Origin: CAZPXH01 sp964591085
GTDB taxonomy: Bacteria > Spirochaetota > Spirochaetia > DSM-27196 > CAZPXH01
Direction: 5' to 3'
Assembly: GCA_964591085.1 (NCBI GenBank)
Contig: CAZPXH010000019.1
Span: 1-43,269, forward strand
Length of the DNA stretch: 43,269 nucleotides
A program made the position numbers and the translations under genes. Position 1 is the stretch's first letter. Each line of letters begins with the position of its first letter. Shown piece after piece: positions 8,334-16,146 of the stretch. Under the pieces are notes generated by a model. It ran no database searches, was not told the origin of the DNA, and worked only from the letters and a program-made list of their open reading frames with translations.

Positions 8334-8438
8334 GCCACCTTTCCCCCGAGCCGGTCCAGCTGGAGCCGGCCAGTGCAAGTCGGCCAGGACCCCTATGGTC
8401 TTTTGTGGACCTCTATCGGCCCCATGGGCCCCATGGCT

Positions 8439-9974
8439 TCAGACGGTTCCCGAGGGTTTGCGTCCCAGACGTGCTCGCAGGCTCTTCATCATCTTGTGAT
8501 AGAACGGGAACTGGCTGATGATAGTGAGTGCTATAACCAGAACCAGGATCAGTGCAACCGGGCGCGTGAAGATGGGAGCAAAGCTGCCGCCGGAAACCAT
8601 CAGGGCTCGCCGGAGGTTGTCATCTGCCATCGGCCCGAGGATCACGCCAATGACCAGCGGGGCAATCGGATACCCCATCTCGTTGAGGAAGTACGCGATG
8701 ATCCCAATGGGCACCATCAGGTACAGGTTGAAGATGTTCAGACCAAGCGCGTAGGACCCAATGACACACAGGACCGCGATGATCGGCATGAAGACCATCG
8801 GCGGAATTCGCAGAACTTTCACCACCTGCTTGGCCAACAGAATGCCAGCCAGCCACATCGCCACCGAAGCCAGAATCAGGATTGCCGCGACTTCCTGGAT
8901 GAAGCCAGGATTATCAATCCGGAGCATTGGGCCAGGGGTGACGCCGTGCAACATGAGGGCGCCAAGAAGCATAGCGGCCGGCGGGCTTCCCGGAACGCCA
9001 AGGGTTAGCAGCGGAATCATGGCACCGCCGATACACGCGTTGTTCGCAGTTTCCGTGGAGATCACGGCTTCTTCTGCGCCATGGCCAAAGCGCTCCGGAT
9101 GGGCAGACGAGTTCTTTGCCGCGCCATAGCTGACCCACCCGGCAATGTCTTCACCAATTCCGGGAACCGCTCCGATCCCAACACCAATCAGCGCGGAGCG
9201 AATGATGTGCTTTAGGTTCCGCGCAATTGTACGGAACTCCGGAAGGATTCGCTGGAACTTCTGCGCCTCCACGGGATTGAAGCGATCTTTCAGTACCTGG
9301 ATGATCTGCGGGATTCCAAAAGCGCCGATGAGGACCGGTACAACGTCCAGTCTGCTCTCAAGCTGCATGATCCCGAAGGTGAACCTGGGGTAGAACTGCA
9401 GACCGTCTCGCCCAATCATCGCCAGGAACAGGCCAAGGAACCCGGCGATCCATCCTTTGTAGACCAGATCCGGGCTGGTCAGCGTCCCGCTGATCACGAT
9501 TCCAAACAGCGCCAACAGGAAGAACTCAAAGGAGGTGAACTGCAGGGCAAGCCGCGCGATGATCGGTGAGAGCGCAACCACAAACAGCATTCCAACCATC
9601 GTGCCAATGGCGCTTGCAGTGGTGGTCAGACCGAGCGCCCGTCCGCCCTCTCCCTTCACTGCAAGCGGATAGCCGTCTAGCGCCGTGGCTGCAGAAGCCG
9701 CGGTTCCGGGTATGTTGATCAGGATGGCAGAGTAGGAGCCGCCGTAGACCCCGCCAACGTAGATGCCCAGCAGCGCAATAAGTGCGGTGGATTGCTCCAT
9801 TCCGTACGTAAGGGTTGTCAGCAGAGCAACTCCCAGGGTTGCAGTCAGCCCGGGCATGGCGCCAAAGATGATTCCAAGGAGAACCGCTCCAAAGAGCACA
9901 ACCAGATTCAGCGGGCTCGCAACCATGGATCCAATGTCCCCAAAGAAGCTGCCGAGTGCCTGTAGTGGATTCAT
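8439..9974 (-). CDS. tctA: TTT transporter large permease TctA
   Basis: A complete 511-aa TctA with about 11-12 membrane segments. Diagnostic motifs are GAMPGLTATLGVALL near residue 43, GGSYSAILINIPGTAASAAT near 78-97 with the repeat LDGYPLAVKGEGGRALG, and the matching second half GAVPGIGEDIAGWVSYG and LTLGVPGSPPAAMLLGALM. It is the last gene of a C-B-A operon, 10 bases after tctB. It is a different, non-adjacent paralogue of the permease at 1-418. Together with the GntR-type operator before its tctC, it probably imports the substrate of the central catabolic module. Confidence 0.96.
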   Translation of the reverse strand: MNPLQALGSFFGDIGSMVASPLNLVVLFGAVLLGIIFGAMPGLTATLGVALLTTLTYGMEQSTALIALLGIYVGGVYGGSYSAILINIPGTAASAATALDGYPLAVKGEGGRALGLTTTASAIGTMVGMLFVVALSPIIARLALQFTSFEFFLLALFGIVISGTLTSPDLVYKGWIAGFLGLFLAMIGRDGLQFYPRFTFGIMQLESRLDVVPVLIGAFGIPQIIQVLKDRFNPVEAQKFQRILPEFRTIARNLKHIIRSALIGVGIGAVPGIGEDIAGWVSYGAAKNSSAHPERFGHGAEEAVISTETANNACIGGAMIPLLTLGVPGSPPAAMLLGALMLHGVTPGPMLRIDNPGFIQEVAAILILASVAMWLAGILLAKQVVKVLRIPPMVFMPIIAVLCVIGSYALGLNIFNLYLMVPIGIIAYFLNEMGYPIAPLVIGVILGPMADDNLRRALMVSGGSFAPIFTRPVALILVLVIALTIISQFPFYHKMMKSLRARLGRKPSGTV

Positions 9975-9984
9975 GCGAACGCTC

Positions 9985-10731
9985 CTAGCGCAGCGAGTAG
10001 TAGATCAGGTTCATCAACTCCACAATCCCGCCTTCGTGGGGGAGTGGAACCAGCAAGAAGTACCGGAAGGCCGGAGCGAGAACAGCCGGGGTTACCAGGC
10101 TGACCAGCAGGCTTACGCGGAAGCGCTTGCGAAGCTCGGTGTCTGCACCGACTGCGCGGCGCGCAACGACTACCAGAAGGATTATGGCAAGCAGCGCGAT
10201 CACATCAGTGGAGTAGAGGAACGCTGCGTTGAATGCATTGGCAATGGGAAAGGCAAACAGGATCAGAAAGACAACGCAGATTGCGCCGTAGTATCCGGAG
10301 ATCCGTCGCATGAACTGCGGCTGCTCAAAGTAAAACGCGCTGACGAAGTAGAAGAGAAACAGCACGATGGAGAGGACAAAGTCCACGCGGGGAACGAAGA
10401 GAAAGACGAACGTAATGATTGCCAGGAGGATTGCGCCAAAACGCTCCGCTGACTCCGTCAGGCGGAACTGATAGGAGCGCACCGCGGAGATGAAGCCGGC
10501 CGCTCCCCCCGTCCGAATGGAGTGCGCCAGCAAGACCGAGCCCAGTACGATGATCGAAAAGCCGATGAAGAGGGGCATCAGCGCGGGAGAGACGTACCAC
10601 ACGTTGCGCACGCCGCCGAAGGTTGCCTGCATCGGCATCTGAAACGTGAAGTACAGCTCAACGATCCCGAAGAGAATCAGCACTATGCTCGTTACGAAAT
10701 CGGCCTGTCTCAGCCGGTCTTTTTCCATCAT
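9985..10731 (-). CDS. tctB: TTT transporter small permease TctB
   Basis: The start is placed at ATG 10731 (MMEKDRLRQADF), with GAGG nine bases upstream; an in-frame start at 10794 adds 21 residues that look non-native. The protein is 248 aa, longer than typical TctB (about 150-170). Membrane segments lie near residues 12-30, 50-75, 100-140 (two), 155-175, 190-210 and 215-235. The conserved part is the FTFQMP loop after helix 1. The extra length suggests two or three additional helices compared with the small subunit at 426-890. Confidence 0.85.
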   Translation of the reverse strand: MMEKDRLRQADFVTSIVLILFGIVELYFTFQMPMQATFGGVRNVWYVSPALMPLFIGFSIIVLGSVLLAHSIRTGGAAGFISAVRSYQFRLTESAERFGAILLAIITFVFLFVPRVDFVLSIVLFLFYFVSAFYFEQPQFMRRISGYYGAICVVFLILFAFPIANAFNAAFLYSTDVIALLAIILLVVVARRAVGADTELRKRFRVSLLVSLVTPAVLAPAFRYFLLVPLPHEGGIVELMNLIYYSLR

Positions 10732-10763
10732 GTCGTCATTCCTCTGAAGGACCGCGTAAGTTC

Positions 10764-10783
10764 GGACTCGCTCAACCGAGTCC
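10764..10783 (-). other. Hairpin in the tctC-tctB gap (distal)
   Basis: A perfect 7-bp stem, GGACTCG (10764-10770) with CGAGTCC (10777-10783), and a 6-base loop. It lies just downstream of the stronger stem at 10795-10826 in the transcript, and no T-run follows. It could stabilise the 3' end of a processed tctC message. Confidence 0.45.
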
Positions 10784-10794
10784 CAAAGATGCAA

Positions 10795-10826
10795 ACCCGA
10801 CCGGCCCCTTTGGGTACCGGCCGGGT
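10795..10826 (-). terminator. Stem-loop after tctC (attenuator or mRNA stabiliser)
   Basis: ACCCGACCGG (10795-10804) pairs with CCGGCCGGGT (10817-10826) with one mismatch and a 12-base loop, 26 bases after the tctC stop. The stem is GC-rich and no U-run follows. This arrangement is common where a binding protein must outnumber its permease. Confidence 0.5.
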
Positions 10827-10851
10827 AGACGTCAGAGAATGGACTTCCGCC

Positions 10852-11859
10852 CTAGGGGCGCGGAATCCCGAGGCTCGCGGGATCAACGGTGGCAGCACCG
10901 AGTTCCCAGAGCGTCCAAGCAAAGTTGCTTTCCAGCGCAATGAAAATGTCCAAGGCTTCCTGACCGGTTGCACCGGAGAGGACGTAGAAGTTGTCCCGAC
11001 CGAAGTTCTGGACCGCTGCGCTTTCCATTGCTACCGCAAAGGCATCCCGGAGGATCTGCTTGCGGTCTTCCGGAACGTCCTGCTTCACGGCAAACCCGAT
11101 TGCCTGGTTGATCGGCAGGTACTGATCCAGCCCGTCAATCATGTCAAAGGCAGAGGGAATGGTGATGTTGTCAATGGTGAAGGGCTCCGGAATCAGCATC
11201 GCCAGGGGGCGGAGCTGGCCCGCGCGGATCAGCTGGGACTGCTCTGCAAGGGAGGTCACCACAAGCTGGACTTCGCCCGTCAGCGCTGCGTTCTGTGCAG
11301 GCGCTGAACCGTTGTAGGGGATGAAGTTGAACTCAACACCGGCACCATCCTGGAAGGCCAGGAGGTTCAGGTGATGAATGCTTCCCGCTGCGCTTGCGCC
11401 AGCAGCAATGCTACCGGGGTTTGCGCGCGCCGCAGCAATCAGTTCTTCCAGGGTCTCATAGGGCTGATCTGCGGAGACACTGATGACTTCAGGAGAGCCG
11501 CCAATGATGAAGTAGTCCCACACCGTGACGCGCTGATCCCAACCACCAAGCACGCCCGCAGTGACGATGGACTCTGACAGTCCGGTGATCGTGTAGCCGT
11601 CGGACGGGCGTGAGAAGCCTTCCAGCATGCCAACTGATCCGCCAACACCGCCGGTAACGTTGGTGACGTTGATGTTCACGCCGAGCACATCGGCCATCTC
11701 CGCCATCACAATCCGGTTGCTGGTGTCTGTTCCACCACCTGCGCTCCACACCAGGACATTCGTGATGTCCCGTGCCGGATACTCTTCCTGACCACCGGCA
11801 AATGCCAGACCGGAAACGAGAACCAGCGACACAATCGCCAGAACCAGAATTCGCTTCAT
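10852..11859 (-). CDS. tctC: TTT transporter solute-binding protein (TctC/Bug family)
   Basis: A 335-aa exported solute-binding protein. The ATG at 11859 is preceded by GGAGGTGG at ideal spacing; an upstream in-frame start at 11946 would run through the operator. The signal segment MKRILVLAIVSLVLVSGLAF is followed by AGGQEE, typical of spirochaete exported binding proteins. Family landmarks are ITNVLVWSAGGGTD near 30-43, NVTGGVGGSVG near 68-78, and GSIHHLNLLAFQ. It has its own promoter and a perfect 16-bp palindromic operator just upstream, so it is probably controlled by the adjacent GntR protein. Confidence 0.94.
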   Translation of the reverse strand: MKRILVLAIVSLVLVSGLAFAGGQEEYPARDITNVLVWSAGGGTDTSNRIVMAEMADVLGVNINVTNVTGGVGGSVGMLEGFSRPSDGYTITGLSESIVTAGVLGGWDQRVTVWDYFIIGGSPEVISVSADQPYETLEELIAAARANPGSIAAGASAAGSIHHLNLLAFQDGAGVEFNFIPYNGSAPAQNAALTGEVQLVVTSLAEQSQLIRAGQLRPLAMLIPEPFTIDNITIPSAFDMIDGLDQYLPINQAIGFAVKQDVPEDRKQILRDAFAVAMESAAVQNFGRDNFYVLSGATGQEALDIFIALESNFAWTLWELGAATVDPASLGIPRP

Positions 11860-11886
11860 TTGGCCACCTCCTTTTTCGGTGCCTAA

Positions 11887-11902
11887 ATCTTGTATACAAG
11901 AT
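11887..11902. promoter_or_regulatory. GntR/FCD-type operator in front of tctC
   Basis: The perfect 16-bp palindrome ATCTTGTATACAAGAT lies 28 bases upstream of the tctC start codon and just downstream of the predicted -10. The TTGTATACAA core is typical of FCD-type GntR regulators. A related site is found at 14177-14192. The gntR gene ends 55 bases away. Confidence 0.8.
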
Positions 11903-11930
11903 AGGCTACACCCGATCCGGCGCTTGTCAA
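11903..11930 (-). promoter_or_regulatory. Candidate promoter of the second tctCBA operon
   Basis: On the minus strand TTGACA (11930-11925) is followed by a 16-base spacer and TAGCCT (11908-11903), a weak -10. The perfect GntR palindrome begins at the next base, where RNA polymerase would start. The -35 and operator are convincing; the -10 is only a 3/6 match. Confidence 0.45.
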
Positions 11931-11956
11931 GAGAAACTTCTGTCAACCCCGCGGAA

Positions 11957-12625
11957 TCAGCCGAATACGACGCCGCCGTCCTCTGAATCGGTGCAGCTCC
12001 GCAGGACAGCGGTGCGGGAGGTTAGGTGATGCTCCTGCATGAGGGCTCGCGCAAGGTCTGCCGAGCGCGCGGAGATTGCGTCAATGATGGCTCGATGCTC
12101 CGGCAGGGTCTCTTTCGGCTCCCTGACCAGGCCCCGCTGGTTGGACTTCAGCATGTAGCCGTAGCGCTCGTTGAGTTCCAGAAGCAGGTCATTGCGAGAG
12201 AGGCGAATCACCTGAGTGTGGAACTCCAGGTCTTCGTGCACGTAGCGCTGATACTCAGCGTCATTCAGGGGCGGGTTGAAGTCGGAGAAGTAGTCACGGA
12301 GCGCGTCCAGATCCTGGTCGCTGGCGTTCTGGCAGGCAAGCCAGGCGGCGAGCGCCTCAGTCCCGGCGCGGACTGCGAACAGCTCGGAGAATTCCCGGCA
12401 GGTGAAGCGGCGGACGCGGAACCCGCGGCTGCCGTCACGCTCCAGGTACTGCTCGCCGAGGAGGCGGTGGAGCGCGTCATTGATCGGCGTCTGGCTCACG
12501 CCCAGCAGGTCTTCCAGCTGCCGTTTGTTGATCCGCTCGCCCGGGCTGAACACCGCCTCGCCCATCATCAGCTTGATCTTCTCGTAGACCAGCTGGGCAA
12601 GGCCGCGGGAATCAAGCAGGGCCAT
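11957..12625 (-). CDS. GntR-family regulator, FCD (FadR) subfamily
   Basis: A 222-aa regulator. The N-terminal winged helix-turn-helix spans about residues 8-72 (INKRQLEDLLGVSQTPINDALHRL, then a wing at DGSRGFRVRRF). The all-helical FCD ligand domain covers 80-215, with the metal/ligand residues of the family in YVHEDLEFHTQV and PEHRAIIDAI. It starts inside the end of the BKACE gene (14-base overlap), so it is the last gene of the isomerase-BKACE-gntR operon. Regulators of this class usually sense sugar acids or other carboxylates. The TTGTATACAA-type palindromes before tctC and before the divergent operon are its likely targets. Confidence 0.93.
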   Translation of the reverse strand: MALLDSRGLAQLVYEKIKLMMGEAVFSPGERINKRQLEDLLGVSQTPINDALHRLLGEQYLERDGSRGFRVRRFTCREFSELFAVRAGTEALAAWLACQNASDQDLDALRDYFSDFNPPLNDAEYQRYVHEDLEFHTQVIRLSRNDLLLELNERYGYMLKSNQRGLVREPKETLPEHRAIIDAISARSADLARALMQEHHLTSRTAVLRSCTDSEDGGVVFG

Positions 12626-13514
12626 GGCCGGGCTCCTGCGAACTGTGCGTGTGTGCCTCCATGCGCAACAGTACCTTGGCCTCTTCTACCCCAGCAACTT
12701 CCAGTCCCGCTGCCCGGATCATGGCCACCAGCGCCTCAACCAGTCTGGCGTTGCTGTCCGCAGCCACGCCCGGGCGGAGGTAACCCGAGTCCTCGTAGCC
12801 AACCCGGAGCACCGTGGCACCCATGCCCAGTGCAGCCGCGGTCAACCTCAGGTCAGGAGCCCCTTCATGGATGAAGCCCCAGATTGAGTCCTCGGGAATC
12901 ATGGAAACGAGGTTGGCAAGGTTGTGTGCCGTTGCCTGCAGGGAGGATGGAAAGCCCAGACAGAAGTTGTAGTGCAAGGGTTCCCGGAGAATTCCTTCGT
13001 CCCGGAGCTTCCACACAGTCTCGATCATGCCTGGGCCAAAGACCTCCAGCTCCGGAATCACCCCCCGCTCTCGCATACGGCTGGCCCAGAATCGGATATC
13101 CGGAAGCGAATTGATGTAGACGGACTCCCCAAAGTTCACCGAGCCCATGTTCAGACTGGCGAACTGCACCCTTGGCTCATCCAGGCCCACGCAGCGTTCT
13201 TCCAGTGAGAGCTCGGATACCCCACCGGTGGAAACGTTGAGCAGGATGTCCGTTCTGCTCCGGATCAGGTCCAGCGTTTCCCGGTACCAGCGCAGATCAC
13301 TGACGATAACGCCCTCCGGATTGCGGACGTGATGGTGAACCAGGGCGGCACCGGCCTCGGCACAGCGGACGGTCTCCGCAGCAACCTCCTCCGGGGTCAG
13401 GGGGTTGTGACAACCGGGAGGTAGAAAGCTCCCCTGGTGGGCCACCGGAGCCACCATGACCGCCACCTTCTCCGGACTCCCGCCGTGCTCCCGGTAGGAC
13501 GGCGCTGAGGTCAT
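12612..13514 (-). CDS. BKACE (DUF849) beta-keto acid cleavage enzyme
   Basis: A 300-aa TIM-barrel enzyme of the BKACE family, which condenses a beta-keto acid with acetyl-CoA to give a CoA ester and acetoacetate (known from 3-keto-5-aminohexanoate cleavage in lysine fermentation). The metal-binding HHHVRNPEG motif near residues 60-68, STGGVSELSLEER near 93-107, and the late GATVLRVGYED segment (about 230-240), usually VRVGLED, fit the family. Sequence alone does not fix the substrate, since BKACE members accept many beta-keto acids. It is coupled by ATGA overlap to the cupin isomerase upstream and overlaps gntR downstream. Confidence 0.9.
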   Translation of the reverse strand: MTSAPSYREHGGSPEKVAVMVAPVAHQGSFLPPGCHNPLTPEEVAAETVRCAEAGAALVHHHVRNPEGVIVSDLRWYRETLDLIRSRTDILLNVSTGGVSELSLEERCVGLDEPRVQFASLNMGSVNFGESVYINSLPDIRFWASRMRERGVIPELEVFGPGMIETVWKLRDEGILREPLHYNFCLGFPSSLQATAHNLANLVSMIPEDSIWGFIHEGAPDLRLTAAALGMGATVLRVGYEDSGYLRPGVAADSNARLVEALVAMIRAAGLEVAGVEEAKVLLRMEAHTHSSQEPGHGPA

Positions 13515-14077
13515 CGGTTCCTCCGGGCTTCCGCGTCATCGGAGACCACCGTGACACGCTGCACTCCGGGATCAGTGAACTGATCCAGCACGTCCCTGGC
13601 AACAGTGGAGAAGCTGAAGAGCACTGTTCCTTCCGGTCCTCCCTGGAACCAGTGGGCCGCGCCGGGGACAAACTGCATCTGTTTGCCGGGGCGGAGCACG
13701 TGCTCCTGCCTGCGGGTGTAGTACTGCTCCTTGCCCCGGGGAAGCCGGGCCGCTGCTACGGTGTCCGGCCCATCCACGCCCAAAATCAGCGTTCCCCAGA
13801 CAACTCGGATGGTCTCTTCCTTCCCCGGATCCTCACCAACTGGGGGATGCCAGTGCTCCGGGAGTGCCTGCCACGGCTGGAGGGCAATGAGCTTCACACC
13901 GATCCGATCCGTTTGAACCCAGGTCAGAATCTGCGCGCCTTCCCGCTGCAGGTCTGAGAGGCCAAAATCCGCTACTTCAATCTTCTCCATCTCGGCTTCG
14001 GTCACGCCCAGGTTTGCCCGGCGGAGGAGGGAAGCCGCTGCACCGCGCGCTTCTGCCAACTGCAACTGTGAGATCAT
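13511..14077 (-). CDS. D-lyxose/D-mannose isomerase-like cupin
   Basis: A 188-aa single-domain cupin resembling D-lyxose ketol-isomerases (B. subtilis YdaE type). The family order is kept: an N-terminal helical part (SLLRRANLGVTEAEME), the DFGLSDLQREG turn, PEHWHPPVGEDPGKEETIRV (about 73-92) holding the two His and one Glu metal ligands, and PGAAHWFQGGPEG near 138-150 giving the third His. These would bind Mn2+/Zn2+ and interconvert an aldose and a ketose. The actual sugar could be any pentose or hexose, or an acid. It is the first gene of a three-gene operon with a strong promoter in the divergent region. Confidence 0.87.
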   Translation of the reverse strand: MISQLQLAEARGAAASLLRRANLGVTEAEMEKIEVADFGLSDLQREGAQILTWVQTDRIGVKLIALQPWQALPEHWHPPVGEDPGKEETIRVVWGTLILGVDGPDTVAAARLPRGKEQYYTRRQEHVLRPGKQMQFVPGAAHWFQGGPEGTVLFSFSTVARDVLDQFTDPGVQRVTVVSDDAEARRNR

Positions 14078-14112
14078 GCGCCAGCTCCATTCGATATCGT
14101 ATGCAGAATCTG

Positions 14113-14141
14113 ATTATTGGCCCGGCTCAGAGCGCTGTCAA
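14113..14141 (-). promoter_or_regulatory. Promoter of the lyxose-isomerase/BKACE/gntR operon
   Basis: On the minus strand, TTGACA (14141-14136) is followed by a 17-base spacer and AATAAT (14118-14113), which is 11 of 12 consensus bases. It lies 36 bases before the start codon at 14077. Confidence 0.7.
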
Positions 14142-14148
14142 ACCAAGC

Positions 14149-14177
14149 TTTACAGCACCCCGGACCCGTGCTACAAG
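14149..14177 (+). promoter_or_regulatory. Promoter of the divergent epimerase/AEC/AKR operon
   Basis: TTTACA (14149-14154), a 17-base spacer and TACAAG (14172-14177). The GntR-type site starts at the last base of the -10. It is back to back with the minus-strand promoter at 14113-14141. Confidence 0.65.
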
Positions 14178-14192
14178 TTTTGTACACAAGAT
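14177..14192. promoter_or_regulatory. Second GntR/FCD-type operator
   Basis: GTTTTGTACACAAGAT matches the perfect palindrome at 11887-11902 at 13 of 16 positions and keeps the TTGT-N2-ACAA core. It covers the start region of the plus-strand operon promoter, 17 bases before the GTG at 14209. It links tctCBA and the epimerase operon to one regulator. Confidence 0.72.
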
Positions 14193-14208
14193 CGATCGAG
14201 GGGCTGCG

Positions 14209-15051
14209 GTGTACGGTGTTTCCCCGGCTTACATCATCTCGTTGTTTGGAGACGGATTCTCGGCGGGGCAGATGGCGGATGGAATCGCCACGCTTCCGGG
14301 TCTGGGATTCGGTGCCTACCAGCCGGAGATCTACCACGCCAGCGAGCTGGACGCCTGGATCAATGGCGGCGCAGCCCTGGTAGCCGCCTCTGGCACAGAC
14401 GCGGATCTGGTGCCCACCCAGTTTGTGGGACATTTTCTTCTGCACTACTTCAGCGATGAGACCGTACTGGCCAGCGCTGCCGGGCTGGACGAGCTTTCCG
14501 GACTCTGCGAGCTGTGCCGCGAGTTTCCGGGCCTTGAGGTCATTACGGTACCCCTGCCGGCCTTCACGGAGGTCAGCGAGTCCTACGCCGTAAACCTGAG
14601 CGCCCTGATCCGCAAACTGTCCCGGATGGGGGAGATTGCGGCTGCGGGAGGGTATCGGATAGCGCTGGAGGTACTGCCCGGAAGCCTTCCGGGCGGTGCA
14701 GCGGGCGTAGCGTTGCTTCTCCGGGAGCTTGGCACTGACACATTCGGCTACAACCTGGATACGGGACACGCCTGGGCCGCCCGCGCAAACCCGGCATGGA
14801 TCACCGAGTCACTCGGTGCGTCTGTTCTGGGTACCCATCTGTGCGACAACAACGCGGTGGAGAACCTCTCCCTGGCGCCGGGACGAGGTACCGTCAACTG
14901 GCACCGAGTGGTCCTGGCGCTTCAGCGAATCGGCTACAGCGGGTCATGGGACCTGGAAATTCACACAGCTGCGGACCGCGTGGAGGCGGAGTACCGGTCC
15001 GGGCTTGAGCACATCAATTCAGTCCGCCAAGTACTTACCTCCGGCGGTTGA
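14209..15051 (+). CDS. Sugar phosphate isomerase/epimerase (TIM barrel)
   Basis: A 280-aa protein of the AP-endonuclease-2-like / xylose-isomerase-like TIM-barrel family. The GTG at 14209 is chosen because GAGGGG lies just ahead and longer starts would run back through the promoter and operator. Metal-ligand segments appear in order: LEVLPG (Glu, about residue 150), NLDTGHAW (Asp/His, about 183), THLCDNNA (His, about 210), and WDLEIHTA (Glu, about 250). These bind a divalent ion for keto-enol isomerisation or epimerisation of a sugar or sugar acid. It is the first gene of a four-gene operon. Confidence 0.88.
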   Translation: MYGVSPAYIISLFGDGFSAGQMADGIATLPGLGFGAYQPEIYHASELDAWINGGAALVAASGTDADLVPTQFVGHFLLHYFSDETVLASAAGLDELSGLCELCREFPGLEVITVPLPAFTEVSESYAVNLSALIRKLSRMGEIAAAGGYRIALEVLPGSLPGGAAGVALLLRELGTDTFGYNLDTGHAWAARANPAWITESLGASVLGTHLCDNNAVENLSLAPGRGTVNWHRVVLALQRIGYSGSWDLEIHTAADRVEAEYRSGLEHINSVRQVLTSGG

Positions 15052-15090
15052 CCCCGCCGTTGAATCACGAGGCAGGCACAGGAGGTTCAC

Positions 15091-16074
15091 ATGCCACGCT
15101 ATTCACTGATCACCAGTTTCCTTGGCCAAACCAAGGATAGGTTCCACGTCTACAACGCGCCCATCTCTCTGGAAGAGAAGCTCGTCATGGTCTCCGAGAT
15201 TCCGGGGTATTCCGGAGTGGAACTGGTGTTTCCCTATGAGATGGGACCAAAGTCGCCGGTCGCTGGTGCGGGTGATGTCGGGAACCTTCTGAAGAAGACC
15301 GGCCTGCAGATTGCCGCCGTCAACTGCAATGTGAAGGGTGAGCCGGAGTTTGTTTCCGGCGGCCTGACCAATCCGGACAAGGGAGTGCGGGACTACGCGC
15401 TGAGCTTCATCAAGGATGCCAAGGACTTTGCAGCCGAGCTGGGGGCGCCCCGCGTCACCTGTTGTCCGCTGGGTGATGGCTTTGAGTTCGTCTTTCAGCA
15501 CGACTACCGCGCCGCGTGGGAGCGGCTGATTGAGACCTTTGGCGCCGCGGCAGAGTACCGCAGTGAGATTCCCCTGGTCATTGAGTACAAGCCAAAGGAA
15601 ACCCGCCGGCACTGCTTCCTGAACCGTGCCGCAGACACGCTGCTGCTGGTAAAGGAGATTGGGGTGAAGACCCTGGGCATCACCATGGACTACGGACACT
15701 CCATCTACGCCGGAGAGCATCCTGCAGAGACCCTGTCCCTCCTGCACCATTCCGGCCACCCCTACTATGTCCACATCAATGACAACGACAAGACCTGGGA
15801 CTGGGACTTCTTCACCGGGAGCCACACGCTCCTTGAGTACATCGAGTTTGTGTACTACCTCCGCCGCTTTGGCTATGACGACTTCATCACCTCGGATACC
15901 CACCCCACGCGCTGGGACCTGAAGGGAATGTTTGAGATCAACGCTCGCCTCACCCAGAAGGTCTGGGACAAGCTGGGCAAGATCGGTGACGATGTCATTG
16001 CATCCCGGATTGAGGCGCCCAACTACATGGATACCTGGCACTTCATTGAAGAGGAGATCCTCTCACTTCGCTAA
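15091..16074 (+). CDS. Sugar phosphate isomerase/epimerase (TIM barrel)
   Basis: A 327-aa relative of the xylose-isomerase-like TIM-barrel family, distinct from its upstream neighbour. Ligand segments are LVIEYKPKE (Glu, about residue 167), TMDYGHSIYAGEHP (Asp/His, about 200), and VHINDNDKTWDWDF (His/Asp, about 227). The final FITSDTHPTR replaces the usual Glu-containing strand. The longer C-terminal helix pair (LTQKVWDKLGKI to the end) resembles L-rhamnose-isomerase-like and tagatose-3-epimerase-like members. AGGAGGTTCAC before the ATG is a strong ribosome site. The substrate is unknown. Confidence 0.88.
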   Translation: MPRYSLITSFLGQTKDRFHVYNAPISLEEKLVMVSEIPGYSGVELVFPYEMGPKSPVAGAGDVGNLLKKTGLQIAAVNCNVKGEPEFVSGGLTNPDKGVRDYALSFIKDAKDFAAELGAPRVTCCPLGDGFEFVFQHDYRAAWERLIETFGAAAEYRSEIPLVIEYKPKETRRHCFLNRAADTLLLVKEIGVKTLGITMDYGHSIYAGEHPAETLSLLHHSGHPYYVHINDNDKTWDWDFFTGSHTLLEYIEFVYYLRRFGYDDFITSDTHPTRWDLKGMFEINARLTQKVWDKLGKIGDDVIASRIEAPNYMDTWHFIEEEILSLR

Positions 16075-16092
16075 GCAAGGGTCGTCCGCACC

Positions 16093-16125
16093 ACTCCGGG
16101 GGTATCAAGAGCGGTACCCCGGAGT
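16093..16125 (+). other. Intercistronic hairpin between epimerase and AEC carrier
   Basis: ACTCCGGGG (16093-16101) pairs with CCCCGGAGT (16117-16125), extended by GTA/TAC with one bulged G. No T-run follows and the next gene's ribosome site begins 4 bases later. It may modulate the downstream carrier and reductase rather than end transcription. Confidence 0.5.
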
Positions 16126-16146
16126 ACCTGGAGGTTGAAGGCAATT

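Noticed and set aside
8025..9008. Plus-strand open frame over the DUF1801 and tctA genes
   Set aside because: It contains runs of polar and low-complexity residues typical of antisense translation, and both minus-strand genes are better supported.
15103..16041. Long open frame on the minus strand opposite the epimerase gene
   Set aside because: It is the antisense shadow of a well-supported TIM-barrel gene on the plus strand. Its protein has no recognisable motif.
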